From the IMG/VR virus record IMGVR_UViG_3300032265_001314, positions 1-64,000 of that record: a DNA stretch of 64,000 nucleotides; one strand, 5' to 3'. Shown piece by piece: positions 25,978-33,376 of this stretch (its first letter is position 1; each line of letters begins with the position of its first letter). Made by a program: the position numbers and the translations under genes. The DNA is from a virus. The notes under the pieces were generated by a model. That model made no database searches and was not told where the DNA came from. It worked only from the letters and a program-made list of their open reading frames with translations.

Positions 25978-26211
25978 TCATTTAACTTTAGTTATACCAT
26001 ATTTGTCTATGTAGGTTTGAAAACGGCGATCGATATAATCGTCGAGATGCTTCTTAAAATCTGCTTTGGCAGGTATTAGTCGCTCTTCTCTTATTTGATT
26101 TAGCTCTTTATGATTGTGATATTTTTCTTCTTGCCACATATCATCTTGTGCATCAATCATATCCTCTAGAGATTTGAGTAGATCTTCAAGTATCTCACTG
26201 CTTGTTCTCAT
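25978..26211 (-). CDS. Small helical charged protein
   Basis: 77 residues, Glu/Lys/Asp-rich, predicted all-helical (ILEDLLKSLEDMIDAQDDMW). It starts 2 bases after the stop of its upstream neighbour. Family unknown. Confidence 0.65.
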   Translation of the reverse strand: MRTSSEILEDLLKSLEDMIDAQDDMWQEEKYHNHKELNQIREERLIPAKADFKKHLDDYIDRRFQTYIDKYGITKVK

Positions 26212-26213
26212 AG

Positions 26214-26450
26214 TTACACTTTCCTACATATCTGCTTGCCTGTAGCATCCATACGAGGAGTTATAGATCCACGAGATAGATATTGGCATCCTGTGAGATG
26301 ATCTGTAAGAACATTCATACCACTTGAATGATCTGGAAAGTCGCTATCGTCTTTAGGCTCAAAAGGTGCAGTCAGTTGCAGAGCAATGAGTATCCAAAAT
26401 ACGATCATAAACCCCGTAAATACCCTGTTGGTGGTGAAGAACTGTTTCAT
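26214..26450 (-). CDS. Small membrane-anchored protein, DUF6440-like tail
   Basis: 78 residues from ATG 26450, chosen because GGGAG lies 5 bases upstream and it overlaps the upstream stop (ATGA). One transmembrane segment (about 10-28). The C-terminus TGCQYLSRGSITPRMDATG resembles the DUF6440 pattern GxQYLxxxxxxTPRhDxxG; tentative. Confidence 0.6.
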   Translation of the reverse strand: MKQFFTTNRVFTGFMIVFWILIALQLTAPFEPKDDSDFPDHSSGMNVLTDHLTGCQYLSRGSITPRMDATGKQICRKV

Positions 26451-26743
26451 GCTATCTCCCACTTATATTCATCGATGGTCATTACGGTTTCTAAACCGTC
26501 GTATTCATCGATGCGATACTTAGTACCTGTTTCTAATTCACGGATGGAAAGTTCACCAGCCCAGTCGCTAGCCTCTGCGCCTAGTTCTTCGACAACTTGT
26601 ACAAGCAGCGGATCGTCACGACGTAATTCGCTCTCCCACCATCCCTCTGGTTCTGGTTGACCTTTGAGTTCCCAGTACCGATTAATCGCTGCTTTTGACA
26701 ATCCAAAACCACCAAAGCAGTTGTTGTATACGATCTTAGTCAT
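26447..26743 (-). CDS. Conserved phage-type protein with CFGGFGLS motif
   Basis: 98 residues. It starts MTKIVYNNCFGGFGLSKAA, a motif I recognise from phage and large-virus proteins of unknown function. It also contains WWESELRRDDPLLVQVVEELG and ends with a beta pattern (YRIDEYDGLETVMT). Soluble. Confidence 0.7.
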   Translation of the reverse strand: MTKIVYNNCFGGFGLSKAAINRYWELKGQPEPEGWWESELRRDDPLLVQVVEELGAEASDWAGELSIRELETGTKYRIDEYDGLETVMTIDEYKWEIA

Positions 26744-26746
26744 TTC

Positions 26747-27631
26747 TCACCCATTCAGTTTGAATTTAACATAATCTATTATAGCACCTGCGATATCTAT
26801 ATTGCAATATTTTTCAAATCCCTCGAAACCAGGTGCGCTATTAGCTTCACACACTTTAAAACCTTCTTGATCAAAAAGCAAGTCTATTCCTGCGATATCT
26901 AATCCTAGGCATTTTGCAGTCTCTCTGCAGAGTAAATCTAACTCATTAGTAATTTCAAATGATTCACCCGTACCGCCTCCTGTTATGTTAGCACGGAAGT
27001 CGCCCGGAGGACCAGTACGTTTCATAACACCTATAGTCTTGCCACCAACTACCCATACACGTAGATCAGTTCCAACTGCGGTATTGATAAACTCCTGCAC
27101 AATCATAGTTTTCTTGACGCCGAGATTATCTATGAGTTCCATAAGGTCCTCAAACAATTCTTTAGTTTGGCAGAGATGTACGCCTTTACCGTAACTGCCC
27201 TGTAATACTTTGACTACACATGGAAATCCTATTTCTTTTGCTACTAGGTCGCTAGAAACAGGAAACTTAACCAACATAGTTTTTGGCGTAGGTATATTGT
27301 TTTGTGCTAATATCTGGTGTGCTAAGAGCTTATCACCTACATTAGTGATAGCTTCGCTATTATTGATAGTAGGTACTGAAAACTTTTCTAGCTGTCGCAT
27401 AACAGCAGATCGAAAATAATTAGTACCAGACCCTACTCTAGTTAGCACCAACTTAGGCATGCTGATACTATCGCCTTTGTATCTAATGCTTTTAGTCCTG
27501 CTGCGGTTGACTATGATATCAAACTCATCAGGATGCATCAATCTTGCATCGATAGAATTGTTAGAGAATGTCTCTAACAACCTACGATTCTCATAGCTAT
27601 CGTTATGCTGGCTTAGTATCCAAACACTCAT
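26747..27631 (-). CDS. RimK-like ATP-grasp ligase
   Basis: 294 residues. ATP-grasp order: pre-ATP-grasp 1-95, FPCVVKVLQGSYGKGVHLC (nucleotide Lys and glycine loop), MIVQEFINTA, DLRVWVVGGKTIGVMKR, then GIDLLFDQEGFKVCEANSAPGFEG with the Mg ligands. This fits RimK-type enzymes that add glutamate or a similar amino acid to a protein or peptide end. Possible targets are host ribosomal protein S6 or a phage protein; target not shown. It overlaps the next upstream region only by 1-2 bases. Confidence 0.9.
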   Translation of the reverse strand: MSVWILSQHNDSYENRRLLETFSNNSIDARLMHPDEFDIIVNRSRTKSIRYKGDSISMPKLVLTRVGSGTNYFRSAVMRQLEKFSVPTINNSEAITNVGDKLLAHQILAQNNIPTPKTMLVKFPVSSDLVAKEIGFPCVVKVLQGSYGKGVHLCQTKELFEDLMELIDNLGVKKTMIVQEFINTAVGTDLRVWVVGGKTIGVMKRTGPPGDFRANITGGGTGESFEITNELDLLCRETAKCLGLDIAGIDLLFDQEGFKVCEANSAPGFEGFEKYCNIDIAGAIIDYVKFKLNG

Positions 27632-27632
27632 A

Positions 27633-27833
27633 TCACCAACTCTGGTAATCTGTTAGGTCTACCCAGACACCGCGGCCTTCTTGGGTTTCAATAGAAGCTT
27701 CGACAGCTAAACCGATGCCTGAGCTGTGAGAAGTAGTGATCTCAACTTCAAAGTCCTTGTCCTCTAAAGTTGAGATCCACTCCATCAGTCTCTTTAGGTC
27801 AGTAACCCTAAGTTTGACGGAGTTATTGCTCAT
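27633..27833 (-). CDS. Small paralogous protein A
   Basis: 66 residues. Shares with its neighbour at 27833-28096 the pattern L-x2-W-x2-L, then TSxxxGIGxAhxAxhE. The two arose by tandem duplication. Soluble, one helix then beta strands. TAATG coupling links them. Confidence 0.7.
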   Translation of the reverse strand: MSNNSVKLRVTDLKRLMEWISTLEDKDFEVEITTSHSSGIGLAVEASIETQEGRGVWVDLTDYQSW

Positions 27834-28096
27834 TAGTCTGCCTTTGAAACTGCTGAAGTTAGTGCAGTCTCGAGAGCCTTGAGATTCACAGTAGCGGTAG
27901 GTGGAGCAGTGAGAAGCTTAAAATAACCTTCGTCATCGTGCAACTCTACATAAGCTGTGATCGCCTGGCCAATGCCTGGCTCTGAGCTCGTACGGAACTC
28001 GATGCAGTCTGCATCATAGTTTAAACGTGTGAGCCAATCATTTAGATTAGCTAATTCTGTCTTGGTAATAACAAATCGACTGTCTACGCTCGCCAT
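27833..28096 (-). CDS. Small paralogous protein B
   Basis: 87 residues. LNDWLTRLNYDADCIEFRT and EPGIGQAITAYVELHDDEG align with the neighbour at 27633-27833; the 20-residue C-terminal helix (LKALETALTSAVSK) is extra. Family unknown. Confidence 0.7.
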   Translation of the reverse strand: MASVDSRFVITKTELANLNDWLTRLNYDADCIEFRTSSEPGIGQAITAYVELHDDEGYFKLLTAPPTATVNLKALETALTSAVSKAD

Positions 28097-28097
28097 C

Positions 28098-28331
28098 TTA
28101 TTTCTCCTTTTCTGCTAAGATTTTGACTACTTGGTACTGCTCCCAGGCATTCTTAACTGCTTGGGAATTTTCTCTCAAATGCTTTTCTTGTTCTTGCTCC
28201 TGCTTGAACTTTACTAACCAATCGAGTGATTCTCTATACATAGGAGACATACTTACGGTGAGATCTATCCCGCCATACGTTTCCATCTTTGATGCTATTA
28301 TGGCACTGTCACCATAAAAGTTTTTAATCAT
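28098..28331 (-). CDS. Small early protein with AVKxAWExY tail
   Basis: 77 residues. The C-terminal helix SQAVKNAWEQYQVVKILAE matches VPAVKKAWENYKMLLRLAA of the protein at 43734-44093. Own sigma70-like promoter, with SD AAGAGG. Family unknown. Confidence 0.7.
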   Translation of the reverse strand: MIKNFYGDSAIIASKMETYGGIDLTVSMSPMYRESLDWLVKFKQEQEQEKHLRENSQAVKNAWEQYQVVKILAEKEK

Positions 28332-28350
28332 AACTACCTCTTATTTTTTA

Positions 28351-28379
28351 ACTATACTATCTTTATTGACGTCTGTCAA
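28351..28379 (-). promoter_or_regulatory. Sigma70-like promoter
   Basis: TTGACA (28379-28374), a 17-base spacer and TATAGT (28356-28351), 20 bases before the ATG at 28331. Confidence 0.75.
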
Positions 28380-28381
28380 CA

Positions 28382-28942
28382 TTAATCCATCTTTGTAACG
28401 TTCAATGCTTTAAGTGCTTCCTGTAGCTTTACAGTCTGTAACCAGCAGTCATCGAGTGCATTATGATTGTTAGGCTTAGGGTCTCTTCCGGGAACCATGC
28501 GGAACACTGTACGGCAATCTCGTGCTTGCCAGAAATTCCAAGGCCATTTCTTACCTAGTCTACGAGCAGCAGTTTCAAGGATGATAATATCGAAGGCAGG
28601 GCCGTTTGCCCAAACCCTGTCGCATGGTCTGCAAAAATCAAAGAGGCTATCAAGAGCATCGCGAATATCCAGACGGGCAACTCCCTCACCAAATGCTTCG
28701 TGCTGTGCTTCAGGGCTTTGTTTAGCCCACCAGGCCATTGTGTCATCGTTTATCTCCGCTTCGGGATAGTCAAAGCTACCCGGGTCAATACGACAGTAAA
28801 AGTGTTCCATGTCGCGGGCGTCACGTCCACGATCGTTAGCATATGGATCAAAGCGCAGTGCGCCAATGGTGATGATTACACTATCTGGGCTAGTAGCCAG
28901 CGTTTCCAGATCGATCATTATATCACGTTCTTTTAATATCAT
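28382..28942 (-). CDS. DEDD 3'-5' exoribonuclease, Rv2179c/ExoX-like
   Basis: 186 residues from ATG 28942. RDIMIDLETLATSPDS has the first DxE, RVWANGPAFDIIILE the second Asp, and NHNALDDCWLQ the last His and Asp. This matches the RNase-T-like exoribonucleases of phages and bacteria (DUF5051 type). Likely trims RNA or ssDNA. Promoter -10 lies directly upstream so the mRNA is nearly leaderless. Confidence 0.85.
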   Translation of the reverse strand: MILKERDIMIDLETLATSPDSVIITIGALRFDPYANDRGRDARDMEHFYCRIDPGSFDYPEAEINDDTMAWWAKQSPEAQHEAFGEGVARLDIRDALDSLFDFCRPCDRVWANGPAFDIIILETAARRLGKKWPWNFWQARDCRTVFRMVPGRDPKPNNHNALDDCWLQTVKLQEALKALNVTKMD

Positions 28943-28948
28943 ACACAC

Positions 28949-28976
28949 ATAATAACATCGTGTAGATATTTGTCAA
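28949..28976 (-). promoter_or_regulatory. Sigma70-like promoter with leaderless geometry
   Basis: TTGACA (28976-28971), a 16-base spacer and TATTAT (28954-28949); the ATG at 28942 is at or next to the expected +1. Confidence 0.65.
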
Positions 28977-29081
28977 CTAGATACTGTGATTAAGTAGTCC
29001 ATAAAGCATACAAGCCGATAGTGTTACATATACGGTTATAAAGAAATATATGCTGTATGTTATAAACTTGTCCCAACTCAT
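28977..29081 (-). CDS. Tiny membrane protein
   Basis: 34 residues, MSWDKFITYSIYFFITVYVT onward, with one transmembrane segment and end NHSI. The ATG at 29081 overlaps the upstream stop (TAATG); an in-frame ATG at 29090 also exists. The stop is TAG. Family unknown. Confidence 0.55.
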   Translation of the reverse strand: MSWDKFITYSIYFFITVYVTLSACMLYGLLNHSI

Positions 29082-29653
29082 TAAAACCATAAGAATAACC
29101 CCTGTCCCATTAGAGCCAAAGCTCCTACCATAGCTCCTAATCCTGCCCAAAACATCAGCATTCCACTACTTAAAATACTAGCAGTGATTAATACTATGGC
29201 TATCTGCATTATAGATCCTGCTAGACCAATCCAAGGACTCTGACGTTTAAGATGATCTATTTCTGCATCAATAGCACTAGCTTGTGCTAGTAATTCACGT
29301 TTTCCCTCGTTGGTTTTTGGATCACTTTCGTAACGAGCGATTGCAGCTTCTAGCTCTTCTGCCTTCTTTGTATCCTTGTCTCTGATGGCGGTATCTCTAG
29401 CATATTCGGCTATATTCTGTTTAATACTCTTAGCTTGATAAAAATTGTAAACATCGTTAACATGTATAGTTTGATTCAATATTGTACTAGATATCCTTGA
29501 TCCAATGAAAGCATCTATGCTGTAGATAGCTGCGAATATACTAATTACTAGTGCAGCTCTGCTCTTTAGTTTGCTGGTAAAAGTTTGAGCTTCGGATGTG
29601 ATTTTGTCTGCATCTTTTGAAACCTGTTTAAGTAATGAGTCACCCAAAGCCAT
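29081..29653 (-). CDS. DUF4337 membrane protein
   Basis: 190 residues. A transmembrane segment near 34-52, then VNDVYNFYQAKSIKQNIAE, the DUF4337 hallmark (W/YxxYQAKSIK), a charged helical loop, and two C-terminal membrane segments (about 140-188). Family function unknown. SD AAAGGAG and a late octamer precede the ATG. Confidence 0.85.
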   Translation of the reverse strand: MALGDSLLKQVSKDADKITSEAQTFTSKLKSRAALVISIFAAIYSIDAFIGSRISSTILNQTIHVNDVYNFYQAKSIKQNIAEYARDTAIRDKDTKKAEELEAAIARYESDPKTNEGKRELLAQASAIDAEIDHLKRQSPWIGLAGSIMQIAIVLITASILSSGMLMFWAGLGAMVGALALMGQGLFLWF

Positions 29654-29674
29654 GCTTTTCTCCTTTGTTTAGTG

Positions 29675-29682
29675 TATTTAAG
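29675..29682 (-). promoter_or_regulatory. Late promoter octamer CTTAAATA
   Basis: It lies 21 bases upstream of the DUF4337 ATG with AAAGGAG between. Confidence 0.5.
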
Positions 29683-29721
29683 TGCGTATATTTTAATATA
29701 AAACTAGCAGTTAAATACCTA

Positions 29722-30003
29722 GTGGAAAGCTTTTTTAAACTAGTAGCAGATGTTGGATTTCCTATCGCCGCAGCCTGTGCGATGGGTTACTTCATCTTCT
29801 TAACAATCAAATTCATCTTAGCAGGAGTTATGGGGTCGGTTAAAGGATTAAGCGGTATCATAACCGCCCTAGATAATAGGGTCAAGACTATGAATCACGA
29901 TGTTATACGTATTGATACTCTAATGAGTAATGCTTTAGGTGTTAAGCCAGATGTAGATCGTATAGCTAGAGCAGATGGTAAAAACGATGCAAGGAGAGAC
30001 TAA
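29722..30003 (+). CDS. Membrane protein, paralogue of the 31279 gene
   Basis: 93 residues from GTG 29722. This start gives MESFFKLVADVGFPIAAAC, which aligns with MESNVADLISKYGFPIVAA of the gene at 31279; the longer open frame has no ribosome site. One transmembrane segment, then a helix with LDNRVKTMNHDVIRIDTL. Family unknown. Confidence 0.7.
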   Translation: MESFFKLVADVGFPIAAACAMGYFIFLTIKFILAGVMGSVKGLSGIITALDNRVKTMNHDVIRIDTLMSNALGVKPDVDRIARADGKNDARRD

Positions 30004-30113
30004 TGGATATGGATTTTGAAACAATCGGAAGAATTTTTGGTGCTTGTATGGTTTTGTTCGTAATCTATCTTTTAATAGAAGAACAGGTTAGAGTTCGTCG
30101 GACTAAAAATTAA
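30003..30113 (+). CDS. Tiny membrane protein
   Basis: 36 residues, MDMDFETIGRIFGACMVLFV then IYLLIEEQVRVRR, with one transmembrane segment. The start overlaps the upstream stop by one base (TAATG), strong support for a real gene. Confidence 0.65.
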   Translation: MDMDFETIGRIFGACMVLFVIYLLIEEQVRVRRTKN

Positions 30114-30168
30114 CCCTGTCTTGAATTATTTCTTGGCAAACAAAATCTAAGGCAATAAAGTAAAAAAT

Positions 30169-30336
30169 GTGGAAAAGTATAGAATCACAGAACGTTTTTT
30201 AAACAAAGGTGATCGATATTATACCATCTATCTCGGCTTAAAATTAGTCATTATAACACGCAATAAAAAAATTGTAGATGAATATAAAGAAATAAACGAG
30301 AAATTATCAGTAAAGACAGATCCTAGTTCCGTTTGA
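30169..30336 (+). CDS. Short basic protein, tentative
   Basis: 55 codons from GTG 30169, reading MEKYRITERFLNKGDRYYTI and ending KTDPSSV. Composition is protein-like, but the ribosome site is weak and the end overlaps the convergent gene by 30 bases. Confidence 0.4.
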   Translation: MEKYRITERFLNKGDRYYTIYLGLKLVIITRNKKIVDEYKEINEKLSVKTDPSSV

Positions 30337-30681
30337 GAAATCCCAACTATTAGTAGATATTTTTCTGTCTCTGCATGGACTAGCTGATTGTTTAGCGGTA
30401 CCTTGCCATAGTATTCGGTCTTCATTAGTATCTCGGAACCAATTGTTTCCATTCCAAACAAACCCGGGTTCTATCTGTCTTACTACGACCCCTATTACTT
30501 GCCAGATCTCATTTCCTTTACCGGACCAGATCTCTGTCAATGGTCCTGATTTATTAGTTGTACAATAACTACTATGGGCATAGCTTCTACCAGTCCAATC
30601 AGGAGCAGCCCAATCACAACTTTGTCCGGCCGATAAAGGCAAGCTAACTATCAAAAATAATAAAGTTAAAACATATCTCAC
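30307..30681 (-). CDS. Secreted protein of unknown function
   Basis: 124 residues. Signal peptide MRYVLTLLFLIVSLPLSAG, then a Trp/Cys-rich mature part with five or six Cys that could form disulfides. Start is GTG 30681 within one base of the +1 predicted from the octamer CCTAAATA. Family unknown. Confidence 0.7.
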   Translation of the reverse strand: MRYVLTLLFLIVSLPLSAGQSCDWAAPDWTGRSYAHSSYCTTNKSGPLTEIWSGKGNEIWQVIGVVVRQIEPGFVWNGNNWFRDTNEDRILWQGTAKQSASPCRDRKISTNSWDFSNGTRICLY

Positions 30682-30685
30682 CGTC

Positions 30686-30693
30686 TATTTAGG
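30686..30693 (-). promoter_or_regulatory. Late promoter octamer CCTAAATA
   Basis: Predicted +1 is within one base of the GTG start at 30681. Confidence 0.5.
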
Positions 30694-30741
30694 CGCAATT
30701 TGGTAATTATAATCTACTGCTTTAACTGTTCTTTTCTTATA

Positions 30742-30749
30742 TCTAAATA
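30742..30749 (+). promoter_or_regulatory. Late promoter octamer TCTAAATA
   Basis: It lies 26 bases before the GTG at 30776 with AAAGGAG between. Confidence 0.55.
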
Positions 30750-30775
30750 ATACTAGCATAAAAAGGAGAGACATC

Positions 30776-31279
30776 GTGATCCCAATGGACCCAAAAAAAG
30801 CGCAGAAGCTAGGAGAGGCATGGGGCGGAGTCATCACCGACAGTGTTTTTGGTATAGTTGATGTTGTTAAGAATGCGCCGGCACAACGGGCTGCAAATAA
30901 TCAAAAAATACAAAATAAAAATAAAATTACAGAGATTAATAATCAAATAACACGACAGAATAATCTGTTGCGCGAACAAGCAATGCGTGAAATAGCTAAA
31001 GAAGCCGAAATGGATGCGATAGCTAGAATGAGCCCTAAGCAAAGAGAAGAATATAAACAAGCAAAGTTGGCTTCTGAAAAAGCTAGAGCCAGAGCAGAAA
31101 GAGAAGCACAAGAACGTAAAGAAGAAATGGGGCAATATTTTTTAGCCTTTATATTGATATTTGTAGTAATACCGTTTATGATTTGGATAGGTTTGATTAT
31201 CTATGCTTTAGTAGATCCTATGGCATATTACTCTATGAAGAGCTGGGTGCCTTTACTTAAAACGATAGTGGGAAGATAA
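30776..31279 (+). CDS. Coiled-coil membrane protein
   Basis: 167 residues from GTG 30776 (GGAG 7 bases upstream). A long Lys/Glu/Ala/Gln-rich coiled coil (about 35-118, AKLASEKARARAEREAQERK) is followed by a transmembrane segment (120-145) and a short tail. The start overlaps nothing; the stop overlaps the next ATG (TAATG). Family unknown. Confidence 0.7.
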   Translation: MIPMDPKKAQKLGEAWGGVITDSVFGIVDVVKNAPAQRAANNQKIQNKNKITEINNQITRQNNLLREQAMREIAKEAEMDAIARMSPKQREEYKQAKLASEKARARAEREAQERKEEMGQYFLAFILIFVVIPFMIWIGLIIYALVDPMAYYSMKSWVPLLKTIVGR

Positions 31280-31692
31280 TGGAATCTAATGTAGCCGACT
31301 TAATCTCAAAATATGGTTTTCCAATCGTCGCAGCAGGCGGTATGGGATATATGATATATTATATATGGATATGGGCAACTACTGAAGTTAAACCAGTACT
31401 AAGCGAAGCTAATACTGTTCTTATCGCATTGATTGATCGTATACGTATGTTAGATAACGATCTTATTCGCCTAAATCAGAAACTAAACATCGTGCTGCAA
31501 CTACGTGGTAAAGAGATTGAAAGTGAACGCCACTTAGAAGATGTTAAGACTGCTGCTGCTGCTCAGAAACGCGAAATGGAAGCTGCCGAACAACAGCGCA
31601 AGGCTGCCGAACAATTGGCGCACCAAGCTCCGGATCCAGGCAACGCTAAGATATACATACAACCAACAGCACCTGTAAAGAATGATCAGTAA
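31279..31692 (+). CDS. Membrane protein with Gln/Ala-rich coiled coil
   Basis: 137 residues. MESNVADLISKYGFPIVAA, one transmembrane segment (about 17-35), a helix DNDLIRLNQKL and a C-terminal coiled coil (AAAAQKREMEAAEQQRKAA). Paralogue of the gene at 29722. Translationally coupled on both sides. Confidence 0.7.
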   Translation: MESNVADLISKYGFPIVAAGGMGYMIYYIWIWATTEVKPVLSEANTVLIALIDRIRMLDNDLIRLNQKLNIVLQLRGKEIESERHLEDVKTAAAAQKREMEAAEQQRKAAEQLAHQAPDPGNAKIYIQPTAPVKNDQ

Positions 31693-31816
31693 TTTTGAAA
31701 ATATATACGATATATGGATGTTTGGATATAGGTTACCTATAGACGCTGCTATTTTTCTCGGAACTATGTTTGCTTTGCTCTGCGTAGCAGCTGTCTGCCA
31801 ATCATTTAAGTTATAA
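31682..31816 (+). CDS. Tiny membrane protein
   Basis: 44 residues, MISNFENIYDIWMFGYRLPI then a hydrophobic segment (22-40). It overlaps the end of the preceding gene by 11 bases, mirroring the pair at 29722/30003. Confidence 0.6.
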   Translation: MISNFENIYDIWMFGYRLPIDAAIFLGTMFALLCVAAVCQSFKL

Positions 31817-32374
31817 TTTTAAGAAGTTTTTTACTGCTGCTACTGTGGCATCGCTTTGCAGTATCTCATAATGGTTAGCAGCTATCTCCGCAACATTACC
31901 GCAAGTCCATCCTGTCTGTACTTTAATAGGCAATACTCCGTCGTTGCTTTCATATATAAAAGGATTAAATCCTTTATTAGCTATTAAATGTAGAACAGGT
32001 AAGTGATCATAACGCATTTCGTGTATCTCTTGGACTTGCCTGCTGCTATTCGCTATCTTGCCTATGAGACTTGCTCTGCTCATATAGAGCTGTATAAGAT
32101 TTAGATCCAGACCAGCTAATGGGCTAGCGAGAGTTATAATACCTTTACATAATGTGTCTTGGCTCATATGTAAAGCGATCATACCACCCAGGCTATGTCC
32201 AATAGCAACATATGGTTCACGCATCACACCTATGCTCATAGCTAGGATATCTTCGTAAGCATTAACACGATGATCGTAATCAACGCAATGCCAATCTTTG
32301 ATTTTGGTCTTGTGCTTTAGATAGTTAAAACTGATGCTACTGCTCCAAGCACCGTGGATACCGAGTATCTTCAT
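31811..32374 (-). CDS. Alpha/beta hydrolase, lipase-like
   Basis: 187 residues. HGAWSS oxyanion region, GHSLGG nucleophile elbow, ESNDGVLP with the probable Asp, and AANHYEIL with the probable His: a full triad in order. No signal peptide, so cytoplasmic. It follows the glycosyltransferase after one amber codon and one sense codon, in the same frame. In this context a lipid-ester substrate is plausible. Confidence 0.88.
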   Translation of the reverse strand: MKILGIHGAWSSSISFNYLKHKTKIKDWHCVDYDHRVNAYEDILAMSIGVMREPYVAIGHSLGGMIALHMSQDTLCKGIITLASPLAGLDLNLIQLYMSRASLIGKIANSSRQVQEIHEMRYDHLPVLHLIANKGFNPFIYESNDGVLPIKVQTGWTCGNVAEIAANHYEILQSDATVAAVKNFLKL

Positions 32375-32377
32375 AAC

Positions 32378-33376
32378 CTATTTAATCTCCGTTAAGTTGT
32401 CTAGGAATGTCTTAGTACATATAGCCCAATCATATTTTTTACTGCTTGCTTCAACAATGGCACGATCACATTCCAGAGCATATGCTATAGCTACTTCTAA
32501 ATCATCATCCATATAACCATTGATTCCGTTCTCTACTACATCGACAGGTCCAGTGACTGGATAAGCTGCTATAGGAGTACCACAAGCTATAGATTCTAAC
32601 ATAACCACACCAAATGTATCGCTCTTGCTTGGAAAAACAAACACATCAGAATTAGCATAATATTCTGCTAGTTCTTTACCTTTCTTATATCCTGCATAGT
32701 TTACATAAGGGTACTTTTGCTTCAATTCATCTAGGTAAGGACCATCCCCGACCAGTATCTTAGTTCCCTCTATCTTTACGCTACAGAACTCGTCTAATCC
32801 TTTTTCTTTGCTAGCACGACTAACACAAAGTATTATAGGTCTTTTTACTTCTAACTTTTCTCTTAACTTACTAGTAAATAGATCTCCGTCAACTCCTCTA
32901 TTCCAAACTTCTAACCTTTGGAAGTCTCGATTGCTAAGTTCTGTTTTCATAGTGTTTGTAGTTACTAATACTTTTGTTGAAAACTTATGGAACCATCGGA
33001 CTAACCAGTAGCCCCAATCAACTGGCAACTTAAAATAGGTGTTTAGATATTCCGGAAACTTAGTATGATAGCTGGTGTTGTGTGGTATGCTACGTTTGTC
33101 TACTTTACAATACCAACGTGCAGCTAATCCTAATGTACCTTCGGTGGCTATATGTATAGCATCAGGTTTAAAGTTTTCTATCATAGGACCAACACGCCAT
33201 ATGTCTAAACTAAGCCTAACTTCAGGATAGCCTGGAGCACCTATGGTTTTAAATTGACTAGGTTCGATCACCTGTACAATGTGTCCCCAAGACTCTAACT
33301 GTTTAACTGTGGCTCTTAGTGTAGTGACCACACCATTTATATTAGCCCAAGTATCAGTTACTAGCGTTATCCTCAT
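32378..33376 (-). CDS. GT4 glycosyltransferase, Agt-like
   Basis: 332 residues. MRITLVTDTWANINGVVTTL is the GT4 N-terminus; VGDGPYLDELKQKYP and VMLESIACGTPIAAYPVTGP give the nucleotide-sugar site and EX7E-like element. Resembles the mannosyl/glycolipid synthases MgtA and SqdX and the Agt enzymes paired with PlcP. It likely adds a sugar to diacylglycerol or another lipid, by context. Start overlaps the phosphoesterase end by 23 bases. Stop is TAG. Confidence 0.85.
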   Translation of the reverse strand: MRITLVTDTWANINGVVTTLRATVKQLESWGHIVQVIEPSQFKTIGAPGYPEVRLSLDIWRVGPMIENFKPDAIHIATEGTLGLAARWYCKVDKRSIPHNTSYHTKFPEYLNTYFKLPVDWGYWLVRWFHKFSTKVLVTTNTMKTELSNRDFQRLEVWNRGVDGDLFTSKLREKLEVKRPIILCVSRASKEKGLDEFCSVKIEGTKILVGDGPYLDELKQKYPYVNYAGYKKGKELAEYYANSDVFVFPSKSDTFGVVMLESIACGTPIAAYPVTGPVDVVENGINGYMDDDLEVAIAYALECDRAIVEASSKKYDWAICTKTFLDNLTEIK

